From JAPKZH01 sp963715635 (GTDB lineage Bacteria; Acidobacteriota; Aminicenantia; Aminicenantales; UBA4085), in the NCBI GenBank assembly GCA_963715635.1, contig OY970261.1, forward strand, positions 4,216,001 through 4,280,000: DNA of 64,000 nt, written 5' to 3'. The notes below the pieces were generated by a model, which ran no database searches, was not told the DNA's origin, and saw nothing but the letters and a program-made list of their open reading frames with translations. Position numbers and translations under genes: made by a program. This document shows, piece after piece, positions 15,668 to 24,331 of this stretch (position 1 is the first letter of the stretch; every line of letters starts with the position of its first letter).

Positions 15668-17704
15668 TTAGTCCTTAAGGACCTGCTTGTACATAATCAA
15701 GAGCGACCCCGGCGCGGCTGGGATTTTGATATCAAGCCCTTCTTCGAGAAGGTTTTTACCAATCTCAGACGTCTTGATGTCATAGTCTTCATAATTCACC
15801 GCATAGACGCCAGCTGGCATCAATCCGTGAAGCTTGACCCGACAGGTCGAAACAGTGCTGAGATTTCGGCGGAAGGCCAAGACCATCCCGTCTTGAAATT
15901 CGGGACGGTCGAATTGATAGGCGATCCAGCCATCGTCGGACGAATTGTATTCGGTCAAAGGATAATAATCACCGTAAAAATACGGCCGCAATTTCTTGAA
16001 TTCCTCCATGGATTTTTTTGCCTGGGCCAGCGGAAAACTGGGCTGGTTGATCTCCCAGCCGAAGACCAGGGCGCTGCTCAGAGAACTTCGCCAAAAATAG
16101 GAATCGGGGTTGCTGTTGCCCGTGCCGCTGCAGGGCAGGTAGAAATTGAGGCCGTAGGTGTGGCACTGGTATCCGTTAGGTTCATAGTACTGATAATCCG
16201 TCCGCCAGAGAGGTGCGCTCCGGGAGACCGTTTCCAGATCCAGGCGGCGGCCTCCGCTCGCGCAGTTGTCGATGAGTAGGCCTGGATGGCGCTTTAAGAG
16301 CTCGTCCCAGAATTCGTACAAGCCTTCGATATGCTTGATTTCTGTAATGCCCTGCCGGTCAGGGGCGTCCGCCGCGCGCCAATAGTCTTGCGGGTCGAAA
16401 TTGAAGTCCTGGCGATAAACCGTGATGCCCTCTTGTTCGATCATCCCCGAGATATAGTCCGTGAGCCAGCGCCGCGCTTCGGGATTGCCGAGGTTGAGCA
16501 AGCTGTTGGAATTCTGGGGCAGCCTGATCAGCCATTCAGGATGCTCACGGTCGAGCCGGGTTCCTTTGTAGACTCTTTCCGGCTCGAACCAGAGCACAAA
16601 ACCCATTCCCAGCTTTTTTGCGACATCCGAAATGGGCCTTATCCCATTCGGAAAGTTTTTCTTGTTGATGACCCAGTTTCCAACGCCCTGCCACCAGCCT
16701 GTCTCCGATCCTTCATACCAGCCGGCATCGATCCAGCCGGCTTCGGGCACGATTCCGAACTGCTCCAGACGATAGGCCATGGCGATGGCAAACGTTTCGG
16801 TGGCGCAGCTGTATTCGTTGCAGGGACGAGGGCCGCCGAAACCCAATCCGCTGGCCAGGGGTAATGTCATGGGACGGCCGTTTTTTTGGGGCGTGTGATG
16901 CTTGAGAATGAACCGGCGGAAGAGATTATGGCCGCGCAGGCGGTCGGTGCCGGACCAGAAAAGCAAAGCCACGCTCGGCGTTCGGATTTCTTCCCCCGGA
17001 CGAAGGGCAAAGTGCGTTTTTTCCATGCCCGCTGAAAGACGGATCGTCGTCCCGGAATCACGCCCAACCGCCGCTTTCCACTTTCCCGACCAGCCTATGC
17101 CGACCATGACCCCTTCGCCGGGAGCCTCGATGTTGAAAAAAGGAAGGGCGCCGTTTCCGGAGGAACGTCCTTCCCGGGGGCCGAACGCGACTTCACCCCT
17201 TGGGTTCAGGGGTTCATCGATCGGAGCAAAATCGACCCGCTCGGCATTGCTGCCCAGGGCTCGATGGAGGATGAAATTCCCCTTCCCGGTAAAGGGAAAA
17301 CCGGTATCAATGGCCTGGATGTTCTCGATGATCGGTGTATTGGCCCGAGATGAATTATTAAATTTTAAGACCCATTCGACGGCGGGGAAATCATTGTAAA
17401 TTGTGCAGAGGGCGCGAACGACAAGACCCGTTTTTGGGTCGGTATAGGTCAAGATTTTTAGAGTTCGATCGGAATCGATCTTTTTCTGTTCCTCGGCAAA
17501 TGTCCAGCGGGTCAGGAAGGACGCGGAAGCTTTCCCGTCGTAGAGAAAAGCAAACGGCGGCAGCTTCCCCTTGGAAAAATGCTCTACGACAAACTGCCCC
17601 GCCTTTTTACTCTCTTCAGAATGAAATTGATTTCCAGCCGTTTGAGCCTGTCCCGAAATCCAGACACAGCCGAGAAGCAAACTGGCAAGAATCTTCGTTT
17701 TCAT
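15668..17704 (-). CDS. Exported alpha-galactosidase (GH36 / melibiase type)
   Basis: The 678-residue product has a signal peptide (about residues 1-21), an N-terminal beta-supersandwich (about 30-270) and a TIM barrel with LWFEPERV, VYRQDFNF (Asp433, nucleophile) and IDNCASGGRRLDLE (Asp489, acid/base). This order is diagnostic of GH36. The enzyme should remove alpha-galactosyl (or related) residues in the periplasm. The classical KWD motif is RQD here, a variation seen in distant members, so substrate specificity is uncertain. TAGGGGG precedes the ATG. It is followed by the fucosidase gene and preceded by nadE on the same strand. Confidence 0.87.
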   Translation of the reverse strand: MKTKILASLLLGCVWISGQAQTAGNQFHSEESKKAGQFVVEHFSKGKLPPFAFLYDGKASASFLTRWTFAEEQKKIDSDRTLKILTYTDPKTGLVVRALCTIYNDFPAVEWVLKFNNSSRANTPIIENIQAIDTGFPFTGKGNFILHRALGSNAERVDFAPIDEPLNPRGEVAFGPREGRSSGNGALPFFNIEAPGEGVMVGIGWSGKWKAAVGRDSGTTIRLSAGMEKTHFALRPGEEIRTPSVALLFWSGTDRLRGHNLFRRFILKHHTPQKNGRPMTLPLASGLGFGGPRPCNEYSCATETFAIAMAYRLEQFGIVPEAGWIDAGWYEGSETGWWQGVGNWVINKKNFPNGIRPISDVAKKLGMGFVLWFEPERVYKGTRLDREHPEWLIRLPQNSNSLLNLGNPEARRWLTDYISGMIEQEGITVYRQDFNFDPQDYWRAADAPDRQGITEIKHIEGLYEFWDELLKRHPGLLIDNCASGGRRLDLETVSRSAPLWRTDYQYYEPNGYQCHTYGLNFYLPCSGTGNSNPDSYFWRSSLSSALVFGWEINQPSFPLAQAKKSMEEFKKLRPYFYGDYYPLTEYNSSDDGWIAYQFDRPEFQDGMVLAFRRNLSTVSTCRVKLHGLMPAGVYAVNYEDYDIKTSEIGKNLLEEGLDIKIPAAPGSLLIMYKQVLKD

Positions 17705-17749
17705 GGAAAACCCCCTAAATAGATTTTAAGAAAACTTTTTCTTTAACCA

Positions 17750-19399
17750 CTAAATATCGACCTTTGCGGCGATCGGTATTCGTCTCCCGATGCCGAACGC
17801 CTTTGTCGTGACTTTAAGGCCCAGGGCCGCTTGTTTCCTTTTATATTCATTTTTTTCGACCATTTGCGCAACCCATCTCACCGTTTCCCGGTCAAATCCC
17901 AAATGGATAATCTCTTCAACGGAGCGAAGTTCCTCTATATAGTCATGGAGGATCTTGTCGAGGATGGGATAGGGTGGAAGCGTATCTTGGTCCACCTGAT
18001 CGGGCTTAAGTTCCGCAGAAGGCGGCTTTTCAATGGTCGCTCTAGGTATGACTTCCGTTTTTCTATTGATATAGTTGGCAAGATCATAGACCATTGTTTT
18101 GGGAACATCAGAAATGACAGCCAGCCCGCCGCTCATGTCTCCATAAAGGGTGCAATAGCCAACGGCCAGCTCGCTTTTATTGCCGGTCGAGAGAACGAGG
18201 TGACCGAACTTGTTGGAAAAGGCCATTAGAATGTTGCCCCGGATCCGGGCCTGGATATTTTCTTCCGTAATATCGGGCTCCCTGCCCGCGAAAGGGTCTT
18301 TGAGCGTATCCAGATAAGACTGATAGATGGTCGAAATAGGTACCACCTGAAATCGGATGCCGATATTCGCGGCCAGCCTTCTTGAGTCTTCGATGCTGCC
18401 TTTCGAGGAATAAGGGGACGGCATCGAAATCCCCAAGACATTTTCGCTCCCCACGGCCTCTTTGGCCAAACAGCATGTGACCGCCGAGTCAATTCCGCCG
18501 GAAAGGCCGACGACCGCTTTGGAAAAGCCGCACTTTCTCATATAGCCCCGGACGCCCAAAACCAGAGCTTCATGGATGGATTCAATCTTGTCCTGAGGGA
18601 CATACAATCCCGGACTTCCGGCAAGCCTTGTATCTATGGTGTAAATATGCTCGACAAAGGAAGGGCATGCCGCTACCGGCTCTCCCGCAGCGTCCAGGCA
18701 TAGACTTCGGCCGTCGAAGATGAGCTCATCGTTACCCCCGATCTGGTTGACGAAAACAAACGGACGTCGGTGTTTAAGGGCATGATTGCGGATGAGCCGG
18801 AATCTGATCTCTTCTTTTCCCATAAAAAATGGAGACGCAGAAATATTGATGAAGAGGGTCGCCCCTTGTCTGGCCATTGTTTCGATCGGATCAAAAGGAT
18901 AGAGTGTTCCTTTGGGCCATAATTCCGGGTCGTTCCAGGCATCTTCGCAGATCGAGATGCCCAGCCTTTCCTCTTTGAAGTCGACGGTGTTGATCTCCGG
19001 AGCAGGGTCAAAATGTCTCCTCTCGTCGAAGACATCATACGTAGGAAGCAGAGACTTGTGATGGACTGAAAGGATCCGTCCTTGAAAGATCAAGACAGCC
19101 GAGTTATAGAGACGCTTCCCAACGTCTTTTCCGGTCGGCAGCGGCGCCCCGAATAGGATTCCGGTTTGGGGAAACCGGACTGACATGCGCGCCAATTCTT
19201 GGATAGCCTCCTGGACCTTTTCTATGAACCAAGGCCTTTCCAAAAGGTCCTTGGGCGGGTATCCGACAAGGAAAAGCTCCGGGAAGACAACCAAATCAGG
19301 CTCCTCGTCACGGCAATGCGCCATGGTCTGAATGACCTTCGATGTATTGCCGTTGATGTCCCCGACGATCGGATTCAATTGGGCTATGGTGACTTTCAT
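17750..19399 (-). CDS. nadE: Glutamine-dependent NAD(+) synthetase
   Basis: The ATG at 19399 begins MKVTIAQLNP, the typical N-terminus, and has AAGGAGG 10 bases upstream, so the longer open frame is rejected. The 549-residue protein joins an N-terminal nitrilase-fold glutaminase (triad Glu41, Lys115, Cys151 in ISICEDAW) to a C-terminal synthetase with the ATP-binding loop GLSGGIDSAVT (about 298-308). It converts deamido-NAD, ATP and glutamine to NAD in the cytoplasm. It follows gdhA on the same strand after about 185 bases that hold a strong hairpin, so the two may be separate transcripts. Confidence 0.95.
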   Translation of the reverse strand: MKVTIAQLNPIVGDINGNTSKVIQTMAHCRDEEPDLVVFPELFLVGYPPKDLLERPWFIEKVQEAIQELARMSVRFPQTGILFGAPLPTGKDVGKRLYNSAVLIFQGRILSVHHKSLLPTYDVFDERRHFDPAPEINTVDFKEERLGISICEDAWNDPELWPKGTLYPFDPIETMARQGATLFINISASPFFMGKEEIRFRLIRNHALKHRRPFVFVNQIGGNDELIFDGRSLCLDAAGEPVAACPSFVEHIYTIDTRLAGSPGLYVPQDKIESIHEALVLGVRGYMRKCGFSKAVVGLSGGIDSAVTCCLAKEAVGSENVLGISMPSPYSSKGSIEDSRRLAANIGIRFQVVPISTIYQSYLDTLKDPFAGREPDITEENIQARIRGNILMAFSNKFGHLVLSTGNKSELAVGYCTLYGDMSGGLAVISDVPKTMVYDLANYINRKTEVIPRATIEKPPSAELKPDQVDQDTLPPYPILDKILHDYIEELRSVEEIIHLGFDRETVRWVAQMVEKNEYKRKQAALGLKVTTKAFGIGRRIPIAAKVDI

Positions 19400-19519
19400 C
19401 TTGGGTCGCCCTCCTTGAATCTTCCCGGAGAGAAGGTCTCGCATATTATAATAGGTTTTTTGGTGGAGCAATAGAGATAATATAGAACCGATTTTGACCT
19501 CGGGATTTTTTCTCAAGGA

Positions 19520-19552
19520 GAATGCGGGAGGGCCATCGGCCTTCCCGCATTC
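19520..19552. other. Strong hairpin between gdhA and nadE
   Basis: GAATGCGGGAGGGCC (19520-19534) pairs with 19538-19552 over 15 bp with one G-T wobble and a 3-base loop. It lies about 30 bases after the gdhA stop. Neither strand has a T-tract after the stem, so it is not a classical intrinsic terminator; it may stabilise the gdhA mRNA 3' end or be a repeat. Confidence 0.5.
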
Positions 19553-19584
19553 TATCCAGGTTAAGAAGAGTGAAGAGAGTTATT

Positions 19585-20946
19585 TCAAACTAAGCCCTGC
19601 TCCATCATCGCCCGGGCGACCTTCAGAAAGCCGCCGATGTTGGCACCGTTGACGTAATTGCCCGGCGTTCCAAAAGCTTCAGACGCTTCGACACAGGTTT
19701 TATGGATGCTCTTCATGATCTGATGGAGACGCTTGTCCACTTCGTCTCTCGTCCAGCTCAGGCGTGCGCTGTTCTGGCACATTTCGAGTCCTGACGTTGC
19801 CACGCCTCCCGCGTTAGCGGCTTTGCCGGGTCCAAACAGGGTTTTGGCCTCAATAAACACATCCACTCCCTGCGCCGTTGTCGGCATGTTGGCGCCTTCA
19901 GCGACTACATAGACGCCGTTCTTAATCAGGTTTTTTGCGTCTTTGGCGTTGATCTCGTTCTGAGTGGCGCTCGGGAAGGCACAGTCGGCTTTGAGGTTCC
20001 AGAGCGGATTGTGATCGGAATCGCCCGCAAATGCCGTATAGGTCACTCCTTTAAACTTATCGGCATAGTCTTTGATGCGGCCGCGCCGGATGTTTTTGAG
20101 GTCCATGATAAAGGCCAGCTTTTTTCCGTCGATGCCGGCCGGGTCATAGATATATCCATTGGAATCGGAGAGCGTGACGACCTTGCCACCCAGCTGATTG
20201 ATCTTTTCGACCGTGTATTGAGCCACGTTGCCGCTGCCGGAGACCAAGCAAGTCTTTCCCTCAAATGTCTGCTTTCGGGTCGCCAGCATTTCCGCGGCAA
20301 AATACACAGCGCCGTATCCGGTGGCTTCCGTCCGGATGAGGGAACCGCCCCAGTCCAGTCCTTTCCCGGTGAGGACTCCGGTTACCTCGTTTTTCAGCTT
20401 TCTATATTGTCCGTAGAGGAAGCCGATTTCCCGTCCGCCGACGCCGATATCTCCTGCGGGGACATCGGTATCCGGCCCGATGTACCGATACAGCTCATTC
20501 ATGAAGCTTTGGCAAAGATGCATGACCTCGTTGTCGCTCTTTCCTTTGGGGTCAAAATCGCAGCCGCCCTTGCCGCCGCCCATAGGCAGGGTCGTCAAAC
20601 TGTTTTTGAAGACCTGCTCAAAGGCGAGGAACTTCAAAATTCCCAAGGTCACCGTGGGGTGGAAGCGAAGCCCTCCTTTGTAGGGCCCGATGGCGCTGTT
20701 CATCTGAATCCTGTAGCCCCGGTTGACATGAATTTCTCCAGCGTCGTCCAGCCAAGGCACCCGGAACATGATGACCCGTTCGGGCTCCACGATGCGTTCC
20801 ATGATCTTGGCTTTGCGGTACTCCGGATGACGCTCCAGGACCAGCGCCACGGAGCTAATCACTTCCTGGACGGCCTGATGGAATTCGGGCTGGGCGGGAT
20901 TCTTGGCAATGACTTCAGACATGAAGTCGGAAACATAATTACCCAT
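19585..20946 (-). CDS. gdhA: Glutamate dehydrogenase, catalytically intact
   Basis: The ATG at 20946 has AAAGGAG 9 bases upstream; an in-frame TTG/ATG further up has none. The 453-residue protein has the length of hexameric bacterial NADP-type enzymes and all active-site residues: Lys90 in GPYKGGLRFHP, Lys114, Lys126 in PMGGGKGG and Asp166 in VPAGDIGVG. It interconverts glutamate with 2-oxoglutarate and ammonia. A glycine-rich SGSGNVAQY dinucleotide-binding loop follows. It is divergent from the degenerate paralogue, sharing a 285-bp promoter region, which suggests co-regulation or a mixed complex. Confidence 0.95.
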   Translation of the reverse strand: MGNYVSDFMSEVIAKNPAQPEFHQAVQEVISSVALVLERHPEYRKAKIMERIVEPERVIMFRVPWLDDAGEIHVNRGYRIQMNSAIGPYKGGLRFHPTVTLGILKFLAFEQVFKNSLTTLPMGGGKGGCDFDPKGKSDNEVMHLCQSFMNELYRYIGPDTDVPAGDIGVGGREIGFLYGQYRKLKNEVTGVLTGKGLDWGGSLIRTEATGYGAVYFAAEMLATRKQTFEGKTCLVSGSGNVAQYTVEKINQLGGKVVTLSDSNGYIYDPAGIDGKKLAFIMDLKNIRRGRIKDYADKFKGVTYTAFAGDSDHNPLWNLKADCAFPSATQNEINAKDAKNLIKNGVYVVAEGANMPTTAQGVDVFIEAKTLFGPGKAANAGGVATSGLEMCQNSARLSWTRDEVDKRLHQIMKSIHKTCVEASEAFGTPGNYVNGANIGGFLKVARAMMEQGLV

Positions 20947-21128
20947 ATAAACGACTCCTTTTAAGAATAGAACTTTAATTGAAGTATATAAGACTTCATC
21001 GGCTTTCAAGCTATAACGGAAATGTTATGAATTTATTTGGTTTTTGTTTTGATTTTAATAAAAAAGTCTTGCCCTATTCCGGCTGGGGCGCGCCCGAGGC
21101 GGAACGTTGCTGCCCCATGAAAGCTTCC

Positions 21129-21157
21129 TTGACATTTAAAATCGCTAAGGGTATTTT
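21129..21157 (+). promoter_or_regulatory. Sigma-70-type promoter of the GDH-like/ATP-grasp operon
   Basis: TTGACA (21129-21134), 17 bases and TATTTT (21152-21157) lie about 75 bases before the GDH-like start codon. It should serve the plus-strand run of three genes. Confidence 0.5.
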
Positions 21158-21231
21158 TAAAAAAGAAAGAAGCGCGAACCTTCCGATTCCAGCCGTGAGT
21201 GGTCTATGATTGAGGAAAAAGGAAACGCATC

Positions 21232-22518
21232 ATGAACAAAAAACCATTTAACTCCTTTGACATGGCTCAGTCCCAATTTGATCGGATTGCCGATCGGCTC
21301 GGATTGGACGCCATTGCGAAAGATTTTTTGCGGTGGCCCCAGAGAGAATATCAATTCCTCTTCCCCATTCGCATGGATGATGGCCAAATCAAAATCTTTC
21401 GGGGTTTTCGCGTTCTTCATAATGATGCCAGGGGTCCTGGGAAGGGGGGGGTTCGCTTTCATCCTCAGGAAACGGTCGACACGGTTCGCGCGCTGGCCAT
21501 GTGGATGACCTGGAAATGTGCGCTCATGGATATTCCTCTGGGGGGAAGCCATGGCGGAGTGGTTTGCGATCCTCACAACCTCAGCTTGAGGGAGCAGGAG
21601 CAGGTCTGCCGTGGATGGGTCAGGCAATTATCTAGAGATTTGGGTCCCCATCTAGATGTGCCTGCCCCCGAGATCATGACCAATGCCCAGCATATGTTGT
21701 GGATGCTGGATGAATACGAGGTCATCAGGGGGGAGAAATTCCCGGGGTTTATCACCGGCAAGCCCGTGGGAATGGGCGGTTCCCTCGGCCGGCTCGAGGC
21801 GGCGGGCTTTGGCTTGGTCTTTGCTTTGCGTGAAGCCCTGAAAGAGCTGGGAATTTCGGCCGAGGATACAACCGCCAGCCTGCAGGGCTTCGGCAATGTC
21901 GGACAATATGCGGCCCGGCTTTTTCAACAGATGGGAGGCAAGGTGGTATGCGTCTCTTGTTGGGATCAAAAAGACGGGACCTCCTATGCCTACAAAAAAG
22001 AATCAGGCCTGGATATTAACAGTTTGGCCGGCATTACAGACCGCTTCGGAGGGATTGATAGAAAAAAGGCCGTGGACCTCGGCTGCGAAGCGCTTCCGGG
22101 AAGCGCTTGGCTCGAGCAGGATGCGGATATCTTGATCCCGGCTGCCCTCGAAAACCAAGTGACTGTGGACAATGTGAAGAAGATGCATCCAAGAGTAAAG
22201 ATCGTGGCCGAAGGCGCGAACGGCCCGCTGACGTCCGAGGCAGACCAAGTGATTGCCAGCCGCAATATTTTTCTGATTCCAGACATCCTGGCCAACGCGG
22301 GGGGTGTCACTTGCAGCTATTTCGAACAGGTCCAGAGCAACATGAACTATTATTGGGAAAAAGACGAGGTCCTGGGGAAGCTGGATGTGAAAATGACGGC
22401 GGCCTTTCATTCCGTTCTCGAGCTAGCCAGGGACAAGCGCTTATCGATGCGCGAGGCTGCCTTTTTTATCGCCATCGCCCGTGTGGCTCAAGCCTGCAGA
22501 GACCGGGGCTGGATTTGA
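21232..22518 (+). CDS. Glutamate-dehydrogenase-like protein lacking catalytic Lys and Asp
   Basis: The 428-residue product aligns along its length with Glu/Leu/Phe/Val dehydrogenases. Substrate-binding Lys71 (GPGKGGVRFHP) and Lys95 (MTWKCA) are kept, as is the nucleotide-binding LQGFGNVGQY loop. However, the catalytic lysine (PxGGxKGG) is His107 in PLGGSHGG, and the catalytic aspartate (VPAPD) is Glu147 in VPAPEIMT. Dehydrogenase activity is therefore unlikely; a regulatory subunit role, as known for one subunit of the Thermus GDH complex, is one possibility. AAAGGAAA precedes the ATG. It is the first gene of a run with two ATP-grasp proteins and faces the intact gdhA. Confidence 0.85.
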   Translation: MNKKPFNSFDMAQSQFDRIADRLGLDAIAKDFLRWPQREYQFLFPIRMDDGQIKIFRGFRVLHNDARGPGKGGVRFHPQETVDTVRALAMWMTWKCALMDIPLGGSHGGVVCDPHNLSLREQEQVCRGWVRQLSRDLGPHLDVPAPEIMTNAQHMLWMLDEYEVIRGEKFPGFITGKPVGMGGSLGRLEAAGFGLVFALREALKELGISAEDTTASLQGFGNVGQYAARLFQQMGGKVVCVSCWDQKDGTSYAYKKESGLDINSLAGITDRFGGIDRKKAVDLGCEALPGSAWLEQDADILIPAALENQVTVDNVKKMHPRVKIVAEGANGPLTSEADQVIASRNIFLIPDILANAGGVTCSYFEQVQSNMNYYWEKDEVLGKLDVKMTAAFHSVLELARDKRLSMREAAFFIAIARVAQACRDRGWI

Positions 22519-22573
22519 CAGCGGCGGTCGACCGATGTCCGCAGCACTGAACCGTTTCCGGCACTGAATTCAG

Positions 22574-24331
22574 ATGTCAAAAAGAATCCAACGGCCCGTT
22601 CCCAAAAACCTGGCCCCCTTCGACCGTCAATTTTTCACAGGCAAGGAAAAATTCACCCTCATCGGCAAGGGAGCGCTGGGAGGAAAAGCCCACGGGCTTG
22701 CCACCATGAAGGACATTCTGGAAACTCAGCCCATTTGCCAGTATATGCCCGACATCCAGGTCGTCATCCCCATCTTGACGGTCATCACTACGGATTCCTT
22801 TGATCTTTTTATGAAGGACAATAACCTCGCTAAGGTCGCCTTTTCCGAAGCGCGTGATGACCTGATCGCCCAAGCCTTTCAAAGGGCGGAATTGCCCGCT
22901 CCACTGGTCGGCGACCTGAGGGCGCTCATCAGCCAAGTCCATTCGCCCTTGGCCATCCGGTCCTCGAGCATGCTGGAAGATGCCATGTTTGAGCCCTTTG
23001 CCAGCGTCTATGCCACGAAGATGATTCCCAATAATCAATGGGACGCCGACACGCGTTTTCGAAAGCTGGGGGAGGCCATCAAATATGTCTACGCTTCGAC
23101 GTTTTTTAAAGACGCCAAAAATTATATGCGGGCTACAAAGCATACTACGGCCGATGAAAAAATGGCGGTCATCATCCAAGAAGTGGTTGGGGCCCGCTAC
23201 GGCGATCGTTTTTATCCCCATCTCTCGGGCGTTGCCCGTTCACACAATTTTTATCCGCTCGGCCATGCCAAGCCCGGCGACGGCGTGATTGACCTGGCCC
23301 TCGGCTTGGGCAAAAGCATCGTCGATGACGGCGTGGGCTGGTCTTTTTCGCCAGCCTATCCCCAAGCCAATCCACCTTATATTTCCATCAGCGAGCTCTT
23401 AGAACAATCTCAGACGGCGTTCTGGGCCATCAACATGGGTCCACCTGGAGAATATAATCCCGTCCAGGAAACCGAATACATGCTCAAATTCAACTTGGAA
23501 GACGCGGAGCGAGATGGAACTCTGCGCTTCTTGGCCTCGACGTATCGGCCCCAGGACGACAAGATTGTTTTTGGCGTCGCCGAGAAAGGTCCCAGGATCA
23601 TCGATTTCGCTTCTCTCTTGAAATTGGAGCTCATCCCTCTCAACAAGATGCTCCGCGCCCTCCTCAGCCTATGCGAAGATACCCTGGAGAGGATGGTGGA
23701 AATCGAGTTCGCCATGACCTTGGACGAGAAACATGGCTCTCCGGCGCGCTTTGGTTTTTTACAGGTCAGGCCGATGGTTGTTTCCGAAGCGAAAGTGGAC
23801 GTCTCGCTGACGGAGCTCGTGGGAGACCAGGTCCTGGTGGCCTCCGAATCGGTGTTGGGCAATGGAATCCTTGACAATATTCAGGACATCGTCTATGTCA
23901 AGCCGGAAAAATTTTGTGCGCACGAGACCCAAAATATCGCCGCTCAATTGGAAGAGATGAACCATCGATTGGGGGCGTCCCATGTGCCCTATCTTCTGAT
24001 CGGCTTCGGTCGCTGGGGCTCGTCCGATCCTCTGGGCGGCATCCCCGTCAACTTTGGACAAATCAGCGGGGCCAAAGCGATTGTCGAGTCAACCCTGGCG
24101 GAGATGAATTTCATGCTCAGCCAGGGAACGCATTTTTTTCATAATATCACGAGCTTCCGCGTTCTCTATTTTTCGGTGCCGCATTGGGAAAAGTATACGA
24201 TTGATTGGAATTGGCTCAGACAGCAGACGGCCATTTCCGAAACAGAGTATGTCCGTCATATCAAGCTGGCTTCTCCTTTGAAAATCAAAGTGGATGGAAC
24301 AACGAGCCGAGGAGTTATCTATCATGCCTGA
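22574..24331 (+). CDS. PPDK/PEP-synthase N-terminal (ATP-grasp) domain protein A
   Basis: The 585-residue product carries the pyruvate-phosphate-dikinase-type ATP-binding domain: the glycine-rich GGKAHG (36-41), RSSSMLED (129-136), IIQEVVGARYG (about 200-210) and the closing GFLQVRP (394-400). The C-terminal 170 residues contain IGFGRWGSSDPLGGIPV (about 476-491) and SQGTHFFHN (516-524), which recur in the two other ATP-grasp proteins of the window. The phosphohistidine swivel domain (TSHAAI motif) and the PEP/pyruvate barrel are absent, so it is not PEP synthase. It probably uses ATP to phosphorylate something still unknown. Its stop overlaps the start of the next gene by 8 bases, showing coupling. 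Confidence 0.82.
   Translation: MSKRIQRPVPKNLAPFDRQFFTGKEKFTLIGKGALGGKAHGLATMKDILETQPICQYMPDIQVVIPILTVITTDSFDLFMKDNNLAKVAFSEARDDLIAQAFQRAELPAPLVGDLRALISQVHSPLAIRSSSMLEDAMFEPFASVYATKMIPNNQWDADTRFRKLGEAIKYVYASTFFKDAKNYMRATKHTTADEKMAVIIQEVVGARYGDRFYPHLSGVARSHNFYPLGHAKPGDGVIDLALGLGKSIVDDGVGWSFSPAYPQANPPYISISELLEQSQTAFWAINMGPPGEYNPVQETEYMLKFNLEDAERDGTLRFLASTYRPQDDKIVFGVAEKGPRIIDFASLLKLELIPLNKMLRALLSLCEDTLERMVEIEFAMTLDEKHGSPARFGFLQVRPMVVSEAKVDVSLTELVGDQVLVASESVLGNGILDNIQDIVYVKPEKFCAHETQNIAAQLEEMNHRLGASHVPYLLIGFGRWGSSDPLGGIPVNFGQISGAKAIVESTLAEMNFMLSQGTHFFHNITSFRVLYFSVPHWEKYTIDWNWLRQQTAISETEYVRHIKLASPLKIKVDGTTSRGVIYHA

Noticed and set aside
22574..24331. Annotation as phosphoenolpyruvate synthase (PpsA)
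   Set aside because: The phosphohistidine and PEP-binding domains are absent, and the protein is about 200 residues shorter than PpsA.
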